From the NCBI RefSeq assembly GCF_003013405.1, contig NZ_PXZL01000020.1:62001-126000 (forward strand): a DNA stretch of 64,000 nucleotides. The letters are read 5' to 3'. The notes beneath the pieces are model-generated. The model was not told where the DNA came from, did not search any database, and worked only from the letters and a program-made list of their open reading frames with translations. Below are positions 44,396 through 52,824 of the stretch, one piece after another; positions within the stretch are counted from its first letter, which is position 1, and every line of letters begins with the position of its first letter. A program made the translations under genes and the position numbers. The stretch comes from Brevibacillus formosus. GTDB lineage: Bacteria; Bacillota; Bacilli; Brevibacillales; Brevibacillaceae.

Positions 44396-44599
44396 CTATC
44401 GTTACCCTTGAAAAACTCTTCAAGGAGGGAATGAATTGAAGAAATATCGCTGGTATTACTGTGAACGTGAAACCGACAGCGCTCGCCAAATCACGTTTTT
44501 CCAAGGTAAGCAGGATCACAACGAACTATGGTCCGATACCTGTCATACTGATCGGATTGAATCCCTAAAGGGTGAGCCCTAGGCAGGGTAACGATTCCC
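44386..44599 (+). repeat. 210-bp direct repeat, copy 2
   Basis: Direct copy of 38804-39013 with an extra AACT near its left end. Inverted ends ATCGTTACCCT and AGGGTAACGAT are perfect 11-mers. The two copies bracket about 5.4 kb. Confidence 0.85.
44436..44582 (+). CDS. zinc-ribbon mini-protein, copy 2 with lost cysteines
   Basis: 48 residues, same layout as copy 1 with GGAGGG and TTG start. Two of the four cysteines are replaced: YRWYYC instead of YRCYYC and LWSDTC instead of LLCDTC. The frame is still open, but zinc binding is unlikely, so this copy is probably drifting. Confidence 0.55.
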   Translation: MKKYRWYYCERETDSARQITFFQGKQDHNELWSDTCHTDRIESLKGEP

Positions 44600-44683
44600 G
44601 ATCTTTATTCCAACTTTAGACTTTATATCAGGTGGAATGCTTTCAAATGAATCAGATGTTACGATTATTTTTAAAAAATAGAT
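44600..44683 (+). pseudogene. 3' fragment of an unknown gene, cut at the repeat edge
   Basis: Starting at the repeat end, one frame reads PIFIPTLDFISGGMLSNESD then VTIIFKK and a stop. It looks like the last 28 codons of a gene whose front was removed where the repeat now ends. Confidence 0.4.
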
Positions 44684-44752
44684 GTAGCGTCGTTCTAAGA
44701 ACCAATATCGGCATAGTACAGATACAATCATTTTGAGGTTATTCGCACAGCA

Positions 44753-44800
44753 ATCACCCGTAAGATGGTCGGCTTAGTGAATGCCAATCTTACGGGTGAT
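44753..44800. terminator. hairpin between sigK and the repeat
   Basis: ATCACCCGTAAGAT and ATCTTACGGGTGAT pair perfectly over 14 bases; T5 follows on the plus strand. The same hairpin type follows sigK fragment 1. Confidence 0.7.
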
Positions 44801-44837
44801 CTTTTTCCAAATGATTTTTCCTTTACTCCCTTAACTT

Positions 44838-45548
44838 TTATCTTCCTTGTGGCTGTTTCGTCCGATAAAACTCATTAAACAACTTCATTAACGCTCGCTT
44901 TTCGATACGGGATACATACGAACGAGAAATGCCCAGCTCACGCGCAATTTCGCGCTGTGTCTTTTCTTTGTCCTGATCCAGCCCAAACCTGCCAATGATC
45001 ACCTCTTTTTCGCGCTCATCGAGGATGTGTATGTGCTGGTAAATTTTATTGGACTCCAGCTTGAGCTGCACAGCGTCGACCACTTCGTCGGTTTCTGTGC
45101 CAAGGACGTCGATTAAGGTGATTTCATTGCCTTCTTTATCCGTCCCGATTGGATCGTGCAAGGAAACATCTTTTTTGGTTTTTTTCAAACTTCTCAGATG
45201 CATGAGGATTTCATTCTCAATACAACGCGCAGCATACGTAGCCAGCTTGGTGCCCTTATCCACCTGATAACTCTCGATTGCTTTGATCAGGCCGATGGTA
45301 CCGATGGAAATCAGATCTTCACTGTCCTCACCCGTGTTCTCGAATTTCTTCACAATATGCGCCACCAAACGCAAATTGTGCTCAATCAGCTTGTTGCGGG
45401 CGTAAGGGTCGCCTTTGGCCATGAGTCGGAGATACTTTTCTTCTTCGGTGTCCTGAAGCGGTTGCGGGAAGGCATTGTTCTTGACATAAGCCACAAAAAC
45501 GAGAAGTTCTTTAAAAACAAGGGAAAGCGCCGCGATAATGCTGGACAT
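44838..45548 (-). CDS. sigK: RNA polymerase sporulation sigma factor pro-sigma-K
   Basis: 236 residues, uninterrupted. Hydrophobic pro-sequence ([19 protein letters not shown]) that would be removed by SpoIVFB. Region 2 is [20 protein letters not shown] then [18 protein letters not shown]; region 4.2 ends in [18 protein letters not shown]. It directs late mother-cell genes. The ATG at 45548 has GGAGGTGG upstream. No intervening element splits this copy. Confidence 0.96.
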   Translation of the reverse strand: MSSIIAALSLVFKELLVFVAYVKNNAFPQPLQDTEEEKYLRLMAKGDPYARNKLIEHNLRLVAHIVKKFENTGEDSEDLISIGTIGLIKAIESYQVDKGTKLATYAARCIENEILMHLRSLKKTKKDVSLHDPIGTDKEGNEITLIDVLGTETDEVVDAVQLKLESNKIYQHIHILDEREKEVIIGRFGLDQDKEKTQREIARELGISRSYVSRIEKRALMKLFNEFYRTKQPQGR

Positions 45549-45731
45549 GGCTGCCACCTCCACGTCTGGAATAGCTTACTTCTATCCTTATGTGGGCGGT
45601 CGCCCATGCGTGCCTGTACGCAGGGAGTTGTTGTCGATTAATTCACTGTTGCTTGTATGGTAAAGGATTGCTTAGAAAAAACGGGATATTTTGGTAAAAT
45701 AGAACGAAACGAATGGTTGGAGTGATCACCC

Positions 45732-45929
45732 ATGTTAGAATTTGGCGCCGTATCGCTCGAATGGGGTACTTTACTCTTTCAGCTTTTTGTCTTCTTCATG
45801 CCTTTAGCCCTTATCATTGCTTGCTGCCTCTTCATCGTAAAACGCACCGCAACCAAGCAAAAAGCCTTCGACGAGCTGGAAAAACGCGTCGCGGCACTCG
45901 AACAAGAAAGAAAGCGTCCGAAATCATAA
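45732..45929 (+). CDS. small membrane protein, DUF4083-like
   Basis: 65 residues: one membrane segment (LLFQLFVFFMPLALIIACCL) followed by a coiled-coil, highly charged tail (AFDELEKRVAALEQERKR). Resembles DUF4083 proteins. TTGGAGTGA precedes the ATG and a perfect terminator follows. Function unknown. Confidence 0.72.
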   Translation: MLEFGAVSLEWGTLLFQLFVFFMPLALIIACCLFIVKRTATKQKAFDELEKRVAALEQERKRPKS

Positions 45930-45946
45930 CGGACGCTTTCCTTTTT
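45910..45946 (+). terminator. terminator of the DUF4083-like gene
   Basis: GAAAGCGTCCG / CGGACGCTTTC perfect 11-bp stem, then CTTTTT; the left arm overlaps the coding end. Confidence 0.9.
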
Positions 45947-45949
45947 CCT

Positions 45950-46407
45950 CTATTCAAATAAAGCCATCATCTCTTCGTCTTCTCTCTCGCGTGCTATATC
46001 GTATGGTGTTTGCCCTTCCCTATCCTTTTTGTTAGGATTCGCACCTTTAGCCAGCAGTAACTCTACCACATCCAAACGCTCCTCCCCATCCGCTACCTGC
46101 GTGTGCAGCGGAGTACTTCCATCATGAGCGCTGGCATGTATGTCTGCACCGTGCTCGCAACCTCTGGATAGAGCGTGATATGCAGCGGGGTAATACCCTC
46201 ATCGTTTTTCGCATTTACATCTGCACCCTGTGCGACCAAATACGCAATGAGGTCAACATCGTCTGTCATCACAGCGCCATGCAGTACGGAAAACTCATAC
46301 TCATCCTTTTCATGCAGCAATTCTGGCTGTTTCGTAACGATCTTTTTTACGAGCTCAATTTCTCCCAGTTCAGCTGCATCGTATAAATCTGCGAAACGGT
46401 AAGCCAT
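45950..46407 (-). pseudogene. ankyrin-repeat protein with frameshift
   Basis: Starts MAYRFADLYDAAELGEIEL. Three to four ankyrin repeats follow (DVDLIAYLVAQGADVNAKND, EGITPLHITLYPEVA). Near 46155-46165 the frame breaks: the 46407 frame runs to a stop at 46093, while the remaining repeats (EHGADIHASAHDGSTPLH, LLLAKGANPNKKDREGQTPY) continue in another frame to a TAG at 45950. About 151 codons in all; a small deletion, or a sequence error. It lies next to two immunity-type genes. Confidence 0.8.
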
Positions 46408-46444
46408 GTCTGTCTCCCCTATCGTATGTATTCCTCCCTGCTCC

Positions 46445-46873
46445 TTACCGCTCCTCTGTCTCAAACACAAGTTTGGCGAGCAGGACCAGCGGTGAATCTT
46501 TTTCTTGCCCGCCCTCAGTAAGATCGAACAATTTTTCGTTAATCGGACCGTACCGCGATTCATTGCCGTACAGCAAAATCACATGTGGGTACTTGCCAAT
46601 CTCCTCTGTTAGCTTTTTCGGCCATTCTTTTCTATCGAGTGTTGCATTCATCGCATATTCGTTTTCCAAATACGTCAAAAAGTCCGCTCTGGCCTCTGCA
46701 TCCTGTACCTCATGCACTTCAAAAAAGTCCTCGTCTACCCATTCAAGGCCCGACGCTGTTAAAAAGCCAGACGGTATCACTTCCCCATTCTCATCGTAAA
46801 CCGGGGTCAGAAAATCTGCTAGCTCATCAGAAGACTGCAAGGTTGTTCCCCATACCGTTACCACATTTCTCAC
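46445..46873 (-). CDS. immunity protein 22 (DUF4284)-like
   Basis: 142 residues from a GTG with GGGGGGAAAG upstream. VVTVWGTTLQSSDELADFL followed by YDENGEVIPSGFLTASGLEW and DEDFFEVHEV matches the Imm22 layout. Imm22 members protect against polymorphic toxins. No toxin gene is visible nearby. The SMI1/KNR4 gene upstream and ankyrin gene downstream are on the same strand and may share a transcript. Confidence 0.7.
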   Translation of the reverse strand: MRNVVTVWGTTLQSSDELADFLTPVYDENGEVIPSGFLTASGLEWVDEDFFEVHEVQDAEARADFLTYLENEYAMNATLDRKEWPKKLTEEIGKYPHVILLYGNESRYGPINEKLFDLTEGGQEKDSPLVLLAKLVFETEER

Positions 46874-46890
46874 GGTCTTTCCCCCCTCGT

Positions 46891-48216
46891 CTAATGCTTT
46901 ACTGTTTCCAAGGAAGTGCGAATGCGATCTACCCGCTCCTTTTCCTTGCGCAGAATAGCTTTCTCGTACGCTACATCCAACAACCGATTGATTTCTTCCC
47001 AATTCGCCTCACCGGAAGGCGATTCACCGCTTGTCAGCATTTTCCCCCAAGCACTTAATGCAATCTGCCGCTGTGCTTCATTTCCGTCCAGCCAACGAAT
47101 CAGATCATTCCATTGTGGACGTGACACCGCGAAAAGCTCATCCCAGCCTTCAATCGGGTACGCTACATGCGGTTCCATCCACAAAATGACTTCTCGGGAG
47201 CGAAAGTGATGCAAATGACTGTTGGCAACATATCCTACCAGACTTTCTTTTCTGGCAACGATATCGTCCATTTCAGCCAAAACTCTCTGTAAGCCCTCTT
47301 CTTCCGGCAAACAAGCTGCCGTAACATATGCACGTAGGCTTGAGCCTATCCGTTGAAAATGTGGCCCGGACTCCCATAGGGAGCGCACCCAGCTCTCTGC
47401 CTTCTTGCCAACTGTATCGACAATGAGCTGGCACCAAAGCAGCAGATTGCTTGATGACGTTTCCTGCTCGATTTGCTCCACCCATTTATGCAAAACCCGC
47501 TCCCAATCGTACTGAGTAAATGCCTCTTGGATACGTGAATCTCCAGCACCATGCATTTTTGCAAACATGACTAGCTTCTCGAAATCTTGTACTGCCTCTT
47601 CAAAGGTTAGCGTCCGATAGGATTGCAGCCATTCTTTCCACTCTTGTGCGACTTGCCCCTCGACATCGAGCCCATCTGCACCAGCGAGTGCTTCATAATT
47701 CCAGCACTCTGCCCCAATACAGCCCAGCTCCGTGACTCGCTCTACGAACTCTGTGAAGCTTTTGCCGAGCAATAGGAATTCGTCTGTTTCATGCCCCCAG
47801 GAATAGACGGGCGGGTCATCCACGCCTGTCGACAAATCGATGAGAAGCATGTCGCCATTCCCGCCGACGTGAAAACAGAGATACCTTTTCTCGTCCTCAC
47901 TCTCTTCGTCCCCACCAAAGTACGGCCACTCAAACGCATCCAATGACCATCCCAAATCCCCACTGAGCGAAAAAGGGTCTAACGCTCGAGATGGCAACGA
48001 CCAATTTATTTGAACCTGACTGCTGCCCGCAAGCAAAATAGTCCGGATCGTCGCGGGAAATCTGATCCCGAGGCTTTCCTCTCTTCTCTCGATTTCTTCC
48101 AGCCTTGCTGGTGGTTCTATAGTGAGCGGCCAAACCTGAGCACCTTGTTGCTCCATATCATGCATAAGTAACTTCCACGTTTCAAACCACTTTTCCATTC
48201 GCTGCTGCATTGGCAT
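46891..48216 (-). CDS. SMI1/KNR4 family protein
   Basis: 441 residues. The first 160 residues form the SMI1/KNR4 (SUKH) domain: RLEEIERREESLGIRFPATI, then GDMLLIDLSTGVDDPPVYSW and FTEFVERV. The C-terminal 280 residues are helical and unrecognised. SUKH proteins are common immunity proteins of contact-dependent and polymorphic toxins. It lies directly upstream of an Imm22-like gene. Confidence 0.82.
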   Translation of the reverse strand: MPMQQRMEKWFETWKLLMHDMEQQGAQVWPLTIEPPARLEEIERREESLGIRFPATIRTILLAGSSQVQINWSLPSRALDPFSLSGDLGWSLDAFEWPYFGGDEESEDEKRYLCFHVGGNGDMLLIDLSTGVDDPPVYSWGHETDEFLLLGKSFTEFVERVTELGCIGAECWNYEALAGADGLDVEGQVAQEWKEWLQSYRTLTFEEAVQDFEKLVMFAKMHGAGDSRIQEAFTQYDWERVLHKWVEQIEQETSSSNLLLWCQLIVDTVGKKAESWVRSLWESGPHFQRIGSSLRAYVTAACLPEEEGLQRVLAEMDDIVARKESLVGYVANSHLHHFRSREVILWMEPHVAYPIEGWDELFAVSRPQWNDLIRWLDGNEAQRQIALSAWGKMLTSGESPSGEANWEEINRLLDVAYEKAILRKEKERVDRIRTSLETVKH

Positions 48217-48400
48217 AACGACCTCTCTCGTCTGTCGTTTTCTATCTTAGGAATTCTATATCTATTTTCGTTATCTAAAATTCGATTTCATATCCTACTA
48301 AAGCACCAATTATATCCATTTTTTTCATGGTAAAATGATCTATAAAGTCTCTATTTTTACCGATATTAGTAGAAAAAACACGGAAAAGAGGACCTAGCTA

Positions 48401-50101
48401 ATGACCACCATTGGAATTGATTTGGGCACGACGAACAGTCTGGTTGCCTACTGGACTGAGAATGGACCCGTGCTCATTCCAAACGCGCTCGGAGAAACAC
48501 TGACTCCTTCTGTGGTCAGCGTCGATGAGAATGGCGAAATCTTGATTGGCAAAATCGCCAGAGAGCGCCTCTTGACTCACCCAGATCGGACAGCTTCTAC
48601 CTTCAAACGGTTTATGGGGACAGAAAAAAGGTACCAACTAGGAAGATATTCCTTTTCTGCCGAAGACCTTTCCTCCTTTGTGATTAAATCTTTGAAGGCA
48701 GATGCAGAGGCTCATTTAGGGCACCCCGTTTACGAAGCGGTTATTAGTGTGCCTGCCTATTTCAACGACACACAACGCAAAGCGACCAAGCGAGCAGCAG
48801 AGCTTGCTGGACTAAAAGTGGAGCGTTTAATCAGCGAACCGACAGCCGCCGCGATCTCCTATGGGCTCCATCAGGAGGAATCCGAGACACAGTTCCTCGT
48901 ATTCGACTTAGGAGGCGGTACGTTTGACGTTTCTATTTTGGAAATGTTCGAAGGTGTGATGGAAGTAAAATCAATCGCTGGAGACAACTTTTTGGGCGGC
49001 GAAGACTTTACCGATCTGATTGCCTCTTATTTTATAGAAGCCCATCGACTCGATATCAACAGTCTGGACAGCAAAACGCGTTCGTCCATCCACAAACAAG
49101 CTGAGTTGTGCAAGCGCTCCTTATTTTCCGACCAAGAAGGGAAAATGAGTGTCAATATCCAGGGAGAACTGGTTGTAACAACTCTCAGCCGGAATCAGCT
49201 GGAAGATCTCGCGTTTCCTCTGCTGCAACGACTGCGTCAGCCGATCGAGCGTGCTTTGCGAGACGCATCCATCTCCCCTCAGGAACTAGACGCGATCGTG
49301 CTTATTGGCGGGGCAACTCGGATGCCGCTTATTAAATCCATCGTAAGCAAAATATTTGGTCGACTGCCCTATTCCCATATTAATCCCGATGAGGCTGTTG
49401 CATTGGGAACAGCGATTCAAGCAGCGCTCAAGGAACGCAACGAAGCGTTAAACGAGCTTGTATTAACAGATGTTTGCCCATACACACTTGGTACGGGAAT
49501 TGTACAAACCATGGCAAACGGCAAACACGAGGATGGCTACTTCTTTCCGATCATCGAACGCAATACGCCAATCCCGGTCAGCCGGGTAGAACGGCTGTAC
49601 ACCGTTCTCGATTATCAACGCGCTATTCTCGTTGACGTGTATCAAGGCGAAAGCCGACGCGTCGAACATAACCTCAAGCTTGGCGAACTGAATATAAAAG
49701 TTCCCCCTGCCAAAAAGGGCGAGGAGTCTATCGATGTTCGTTATACATATGACATCAACGGGATTCTTGAAGTCGAAGTGACTGTCGTATCTACAGGAGT
49801 CAAAACCAAGGCCGTCATCGAAAAGAATCCGGGTAGCCTTTCAAAAAAAGAAATTGAGGAGCGTTTTCAAGCTCTTCAAAACATTAAGATCCACCCCAGA
49901 GAACGAACCGAAAATCGATTGCTTCTGGCAAAAGGCGAGCGTATGTATGAGGAAGCGTTGGGCGAAAACCGTATGATCATTGCGAATTACTTACGCCGCT
50001 TCGAAAGTGTGCTGTCCACCCAAAATGAAAGAGACATCGCCAAAGCAGCAGAAGAATTGAAGCAGCAGCTGGAAATGTTTGAAGGGTGGATTGAGTATTA
50101 A
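48401..50101 (+). CDS. hscC: Hsp70-family chaperone, HscC-like
   Basis: 566 residues, shorter than DnaK (about 610). IGIDLGTTNSLVAYW starts the ATPase domain; phosphate 2 VFDLGGGTFDVSI and adenosine LIGGATRMPLI follow. The substrate domain is present but the C-terminal lid is short. This size and sequence fit HscC. Its stop shares one base with the next ATG (TAATG), showing coupling with a J-like membrane protein. Confidence 0.92.
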   Translation: MTTIGIDLGTTNSLVAYWTENGPVLIPNALGETLTPSVVSVDENGEILIGKIARERLLTHPDRTASTFKRFMGTEKRYQLGRYSFSAEDLSSFVIKSLKADAEAHLGHPVYEAVISVPAYFNDTQRKATKRAAELAGLKVERLISEPTAAAISYGLHQEESETQFLVFDLGGGTFDVSILEMFEGVMEVKSIAGDNFLGGEDFTDLIASYFIEAHRLDINSLDSKTRSSIHKQAELCKRSLFSDQEGKMSVNIQGELVVTTLSRNQLEDLAFPLLQRLRQPIERALRDASISPQELDAIVLIGGATRMPLIKSIVSKIFGRLPYSHINPDEAVALGTAIQAALKERNEALNELVLTDVCPYTLGTGIVQTMANGKHEDGYFFPIIERNTPIPVSRVERLYTVLDYQRAILVDVYQGESRRVEHNLKLGELNIKVPPAKKGEESIDVRYTYDINGILEVEVTVVSTGVKTKAVIEKNPGSLSKKEIEERFQALQNIKIHPRERTENRLLLAKGERMYEEALGENRMIIANYLRRFESVLSTQNERDIAKAAEELKQQLEMFEGWIEY

Positions 50102-51996
50102 TGGGGATTTGGGAGATTCTCGGGATTGAACCAACGGACAATCCTGCCCAGATAAAAAAGGCTTATGCCAAAAAGTTGAAGGTGCACAATCCTGAAGTTG
50201 ATCCTGAAGGCTTTCAGCAATTGCGAGAGGCGTATGACCTCGCCCTGAAGTACACGCGCAATCCCACCCAGAATCGTCTAATCGAAGAAACGCCTATGCT
50301 GGAAAGAAGACAGCCTAACTACGATCCACCGCAGCGGCTCACACAGGAAATCTCCATTCCCCAGCGGTACGATTTTACGGAGAGCTACGATCATTCCGAA
50401 CGCTCCATGAACCCCGATGATATGGTGGAGCGTTTTTTTCGCCGTGCACAAGAGTTGTACGATAACTATCACGAACGAATCCAGCTTGAAAACTGGCGTG
50501 CGTTGCTGAATGACGAGGCCATGTGGAATGTCGGCTGCCATCAACTCATCGATTCGCGATTTCTTCACTTTTTAGAAGAGCACTATCACTTGCCTCATGA
50601 GGTGTGGAAGCTGCTCGATTCCCATTTTCAGTGGCGGGAGAAATCAGAAAAGCTCGCAGGCCAGCTCTCTGGACGTTTTGTCGCTTACCTGAACGGTCAG
50701 CTCAATCAGACCATGACACTACGCTACCACTCTTTTGGGAACCGCGAGGACTTGGATATTGAAGCGTTTCTAGAATGGCGCAGCGATGCGTTATTTGCCC
50801 TCATGGAAAATGATTGGGAAACGGCTCAGAAGTCTTTGGCAAAAGCCCATGCACTGTACGCTCTTGACCCCGATTTGATCCGTTTACAGGGCGAATATTT
50901 TTTGCGAACCGAAAATAAGATTCGGGCCTTTCATACCTTTGATCAATTGATACGTCTTGATCCAGATAACATCGATGCGTATTTGTATCGTGCCCGACTT
51001 TTCCTCGAAAAGGGAGATGCCGTCGAAGCGATCAAAGATTGCCAACAAATCCTCACTCGCATGCCAGAGCTGTGGGACGCTCGCAGCTTGCTAGGGAAAG
51101 GCTATCTTCAGCTGGGCGAATGGGAGAAGGCTCAAGAGGTTTTTCAGGAGATGCTTTCGCATAATCCCTCCGATATCGAAGCGAAGATATGCCTGACGCA
51201 AATACAGTCTCCGTTTGACAGGATGACTGAACCAGCTGCGAACAAGCAAGCCAAGGCCGCTAGGAGAAAAACCCTGCAAGCCCTCGGACTCCCTGGCAGG
51301 CTAGCAAGGTTCCGGCAATTTTTTGCTATCTACACGAGACGTAACCTTTGGACGATTATTTTTCTCCTTCTGCTCCATTACGCTATGTTTGCTGTCGTAT
51401 CCATGAAGCTGGAGATGACTTCGGAGCAGATGCTTGACTCCTTGGTTAATAAATTCTGGCCTGTCCAAATAAAGACAATGGACGAGTTGAAACAAACTCC
51501 ACTTGGCTACCAGGTGGAATTTACATTGACCAAAGCTTCTTATACCAATATTCTCCGCGTCTATGACACAGAGAAGCATCCCGAGCCAAAAGCCGAGTTC
51601 ATTCCTGCCGCCAAAGCCGAAGAACGTGATCTGTTAAACTCTAACACCGGCTATGTAAATGTGGGTTATCTGGATCAACAAGCGATCATTGTCATTACAG
51701 ATTACGACCATGCCAAAGAAATTCATGACAAGCAATCCATTACGATGCGAGGAACACTCAAGGCAATGCCGGATGGCGAGATGTTGCCTGTCATTGTGAA
51801 AGCTTTGGAAAAACGCAAGCATCCCTACCAGACGCTTCTCGTGACCGATACGTATATCAATGCCAAGCCTGACTTGGAGGAAAAAGGATGGGCGGGATCA
51901 TGGCTTTTGGGCATTCTCGCGATAATTTCCATGTTGTATTACATCCGCATCATTCGTGAGATTTCCAAAACTCGCAAAGCATTGACATTCCACTAA
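50101..51996 (+). CDS. membrane J-like/TPR protein (DjlB/DjlC-type HscC partner)
   Basis: 631 residues. The N-terminal 55 resemble a J domain (WEILGIEPTDNPAQIKKAYA then KKLKVHNPEVDPEGFQQLRE), but HPD is replaced by HNPEVD, as in the degenerate J domains of HscC partners. Residues about 225-370 are TPR-like (RLDPDNIDAYLYRARLFLEK). Membrane segments lie near residues 416-436 and at the C-terminus (WLLGILAIISMLYYIRII), with an extracytoplasmic region of about 170 residues between. Confidence 0.85.
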   Translation: MGIWEILGIEPTDNPAQIKKAYAKKLKVHNPEVDPEGFQQLREAYDLALKYTRNPTQNRLIEETPMLERRQPNYDPPQRLTQEISIPQRYDFTESYDHSERSMNPDDMVERFFRRAQELYDNYHERIQLENWRALLNDEAMWNVGCHQLIDSRFLHFLEEHYHLPHEVWKLLDSHFQWREKSEKLAGQLSGRFVAYLNGQLNQTMTLRYHSFGNREDLDIEAFLEWRSDALFALMENDWETAQKSLAKAHALYALDPDLIRLQGEYFLRTENKIRAFHTFDQLIRLDPDNIDAYLYRARLFLEKGDAVEAIKDCQQILTRMPELWDARSLLGKGYLQLGEWEKAQEVFQEMLSHNPSDIEAKICLTQIQSPFDRMTEPAANKQAKAARRKTLQALGLPGRLARFRQFFAIYTRRNLWTIIFLLLLHYAMFAVVSMKLEMTSEQMLDSLVNKFWPVQIKTMDELKQTPLGYQVEFTLTKASYTNILRVYDTEKHPEPKAEFIPAAKAEERDLLNSNTGYVNVGYLDQQAIIVITDYDHAKEIHDKQSITMRGTLKAMPDGEMLPVIVKALEKRKHPYQTLLVTDTYINAKPDLEEKGWAGSWLLGILAIISMLYYIRIIREISKTRKALTFH

Positions 51997-52016
51997 AGGA
52001 GGCAGAGAGAACTTCC

Positions 52017-52736
52017 ATGACAAAAGAAGCAGAAAACGAAAAAGAGATCGACCCACGGTTAAGCCGCTACTTGCATGCTCTCTCCTCTGTTTGTCTAAAT
52101 CAGAAGCGGCTCGCGTATTATTTGGCCATCCACGAATACAACCGCCTGCGCGATACGTTTTTGCGGCTTCGTATTGATAACAGATGGGATACGGGAGATG
52201 CCACTAAAACGCAAGAGCGCTTGGCTTGGTTTCTGGAGCATGGGCGAAGAGCTGAATTTGATCAGCATCGCCACGTATTATCTGCACTCGACGCTGCCAA
52301 TCGTTCCAACTACATTGCGTCCTTAAAAAAAGGCGATATGGAGTCAGCCCGGCAGTTGATCGTGTACTCGTACATGAACAGACTCCCACAAGCCGGCATT
52401 GCCGCCTTTGATTACGCCTGGTATCTCATTATTTGCAAAGCAGGCGCCCAGCAGTCCTATCTTCCCAAGGCAGATGCCATAGAAAGCATGCTGGACGTAG
52501 CCAAGCGAATCCAACTCGCCTACTCGAGCTGGGAAGAGTATTTATTTGCCTATGCGTGTGGCAATCTTTACGACGAAGCAGGTGCGTCCAAAAATACGAG
52601 TAAAGCAACCGAAGCTCATATTTTGAAGCTCCTGACGGGTACGTACAGTCCGATCCGTGAATTTGATTGGAAGTTTGATCTCACTCCTTACGTGCCCTCA
52701 CCCCAAGTAGAAAGCGTGCCTTCTTTTAACAGCTAA
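52017..52736 (+). CDS. DUF1266 protein (YbeR/YbeU-like)
   Basis: 239 residues. The C-terminal 130 residues match DUF1266: AFDYAWYLIICKAGAQQSYL, then SWEEYLFAYACGNLYDE. In E. coli DUF1266 genes (ybeR, ybeU) surround hscC, djlB and djlC. It follows the J-like gene after 20 bases with AAAGGAGGCAG and is the last gene before a terminator, so it completes a three-gene operon. Biochemical role unknown. Confidence 0.82.
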   Translation: MTKEAENEKEIDPRLSRYLHALSSVCLNQKRLAYYLAIHEYNRLRDTFLRLRIDNRWDTGDATKTQERLAWFLEHGRRAEFDQHRHVLSALDAANRSNYIASLKKGDMESARQLIVYSYMNRLPQAGIAAFDYAWYLIICKAGAQQSYLPKADAIESMLDVAKRIQLAYSSWEEYLFAYACGNLYDEAGASKNTSKATEAHILKLLTGTYSPIREFDWKFDLTPYVPSPQVESVPSFNS

Positions 52737-52742
52737 GCTTAC

Positions 52743-52796
52743 GAAAAAACGTTTCCCTCGGACTTTTCGCTTTATCCAACGGGAAACGTTTTTTAT
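52743..52796 (+). terminator. terminator of the hscC operon
   Basis: AAAAAACGTTTCCC / GGGAAACGTTTTTT with a 23-base loop; symmetric, so it can act both ways. Confidence 0.85.
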
Positions 52797-52824
52797 TCTA
52801 GTAGCAAGCCTCGATAGAGATCTC

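Noticed and set aside
34510..44800. Complete prophage or insertion sequence in the accessory region
   Set aside because: No capsid, tail, terminase, portal or transposase gene was found; only a truncated recombinase and a short repeat.
44838..45548. Possibility that the main sigK is interrupted by an intervening element
   Set aside because: The frame is complete from pro-sequence to region 4.2, so this copy needs no excision.
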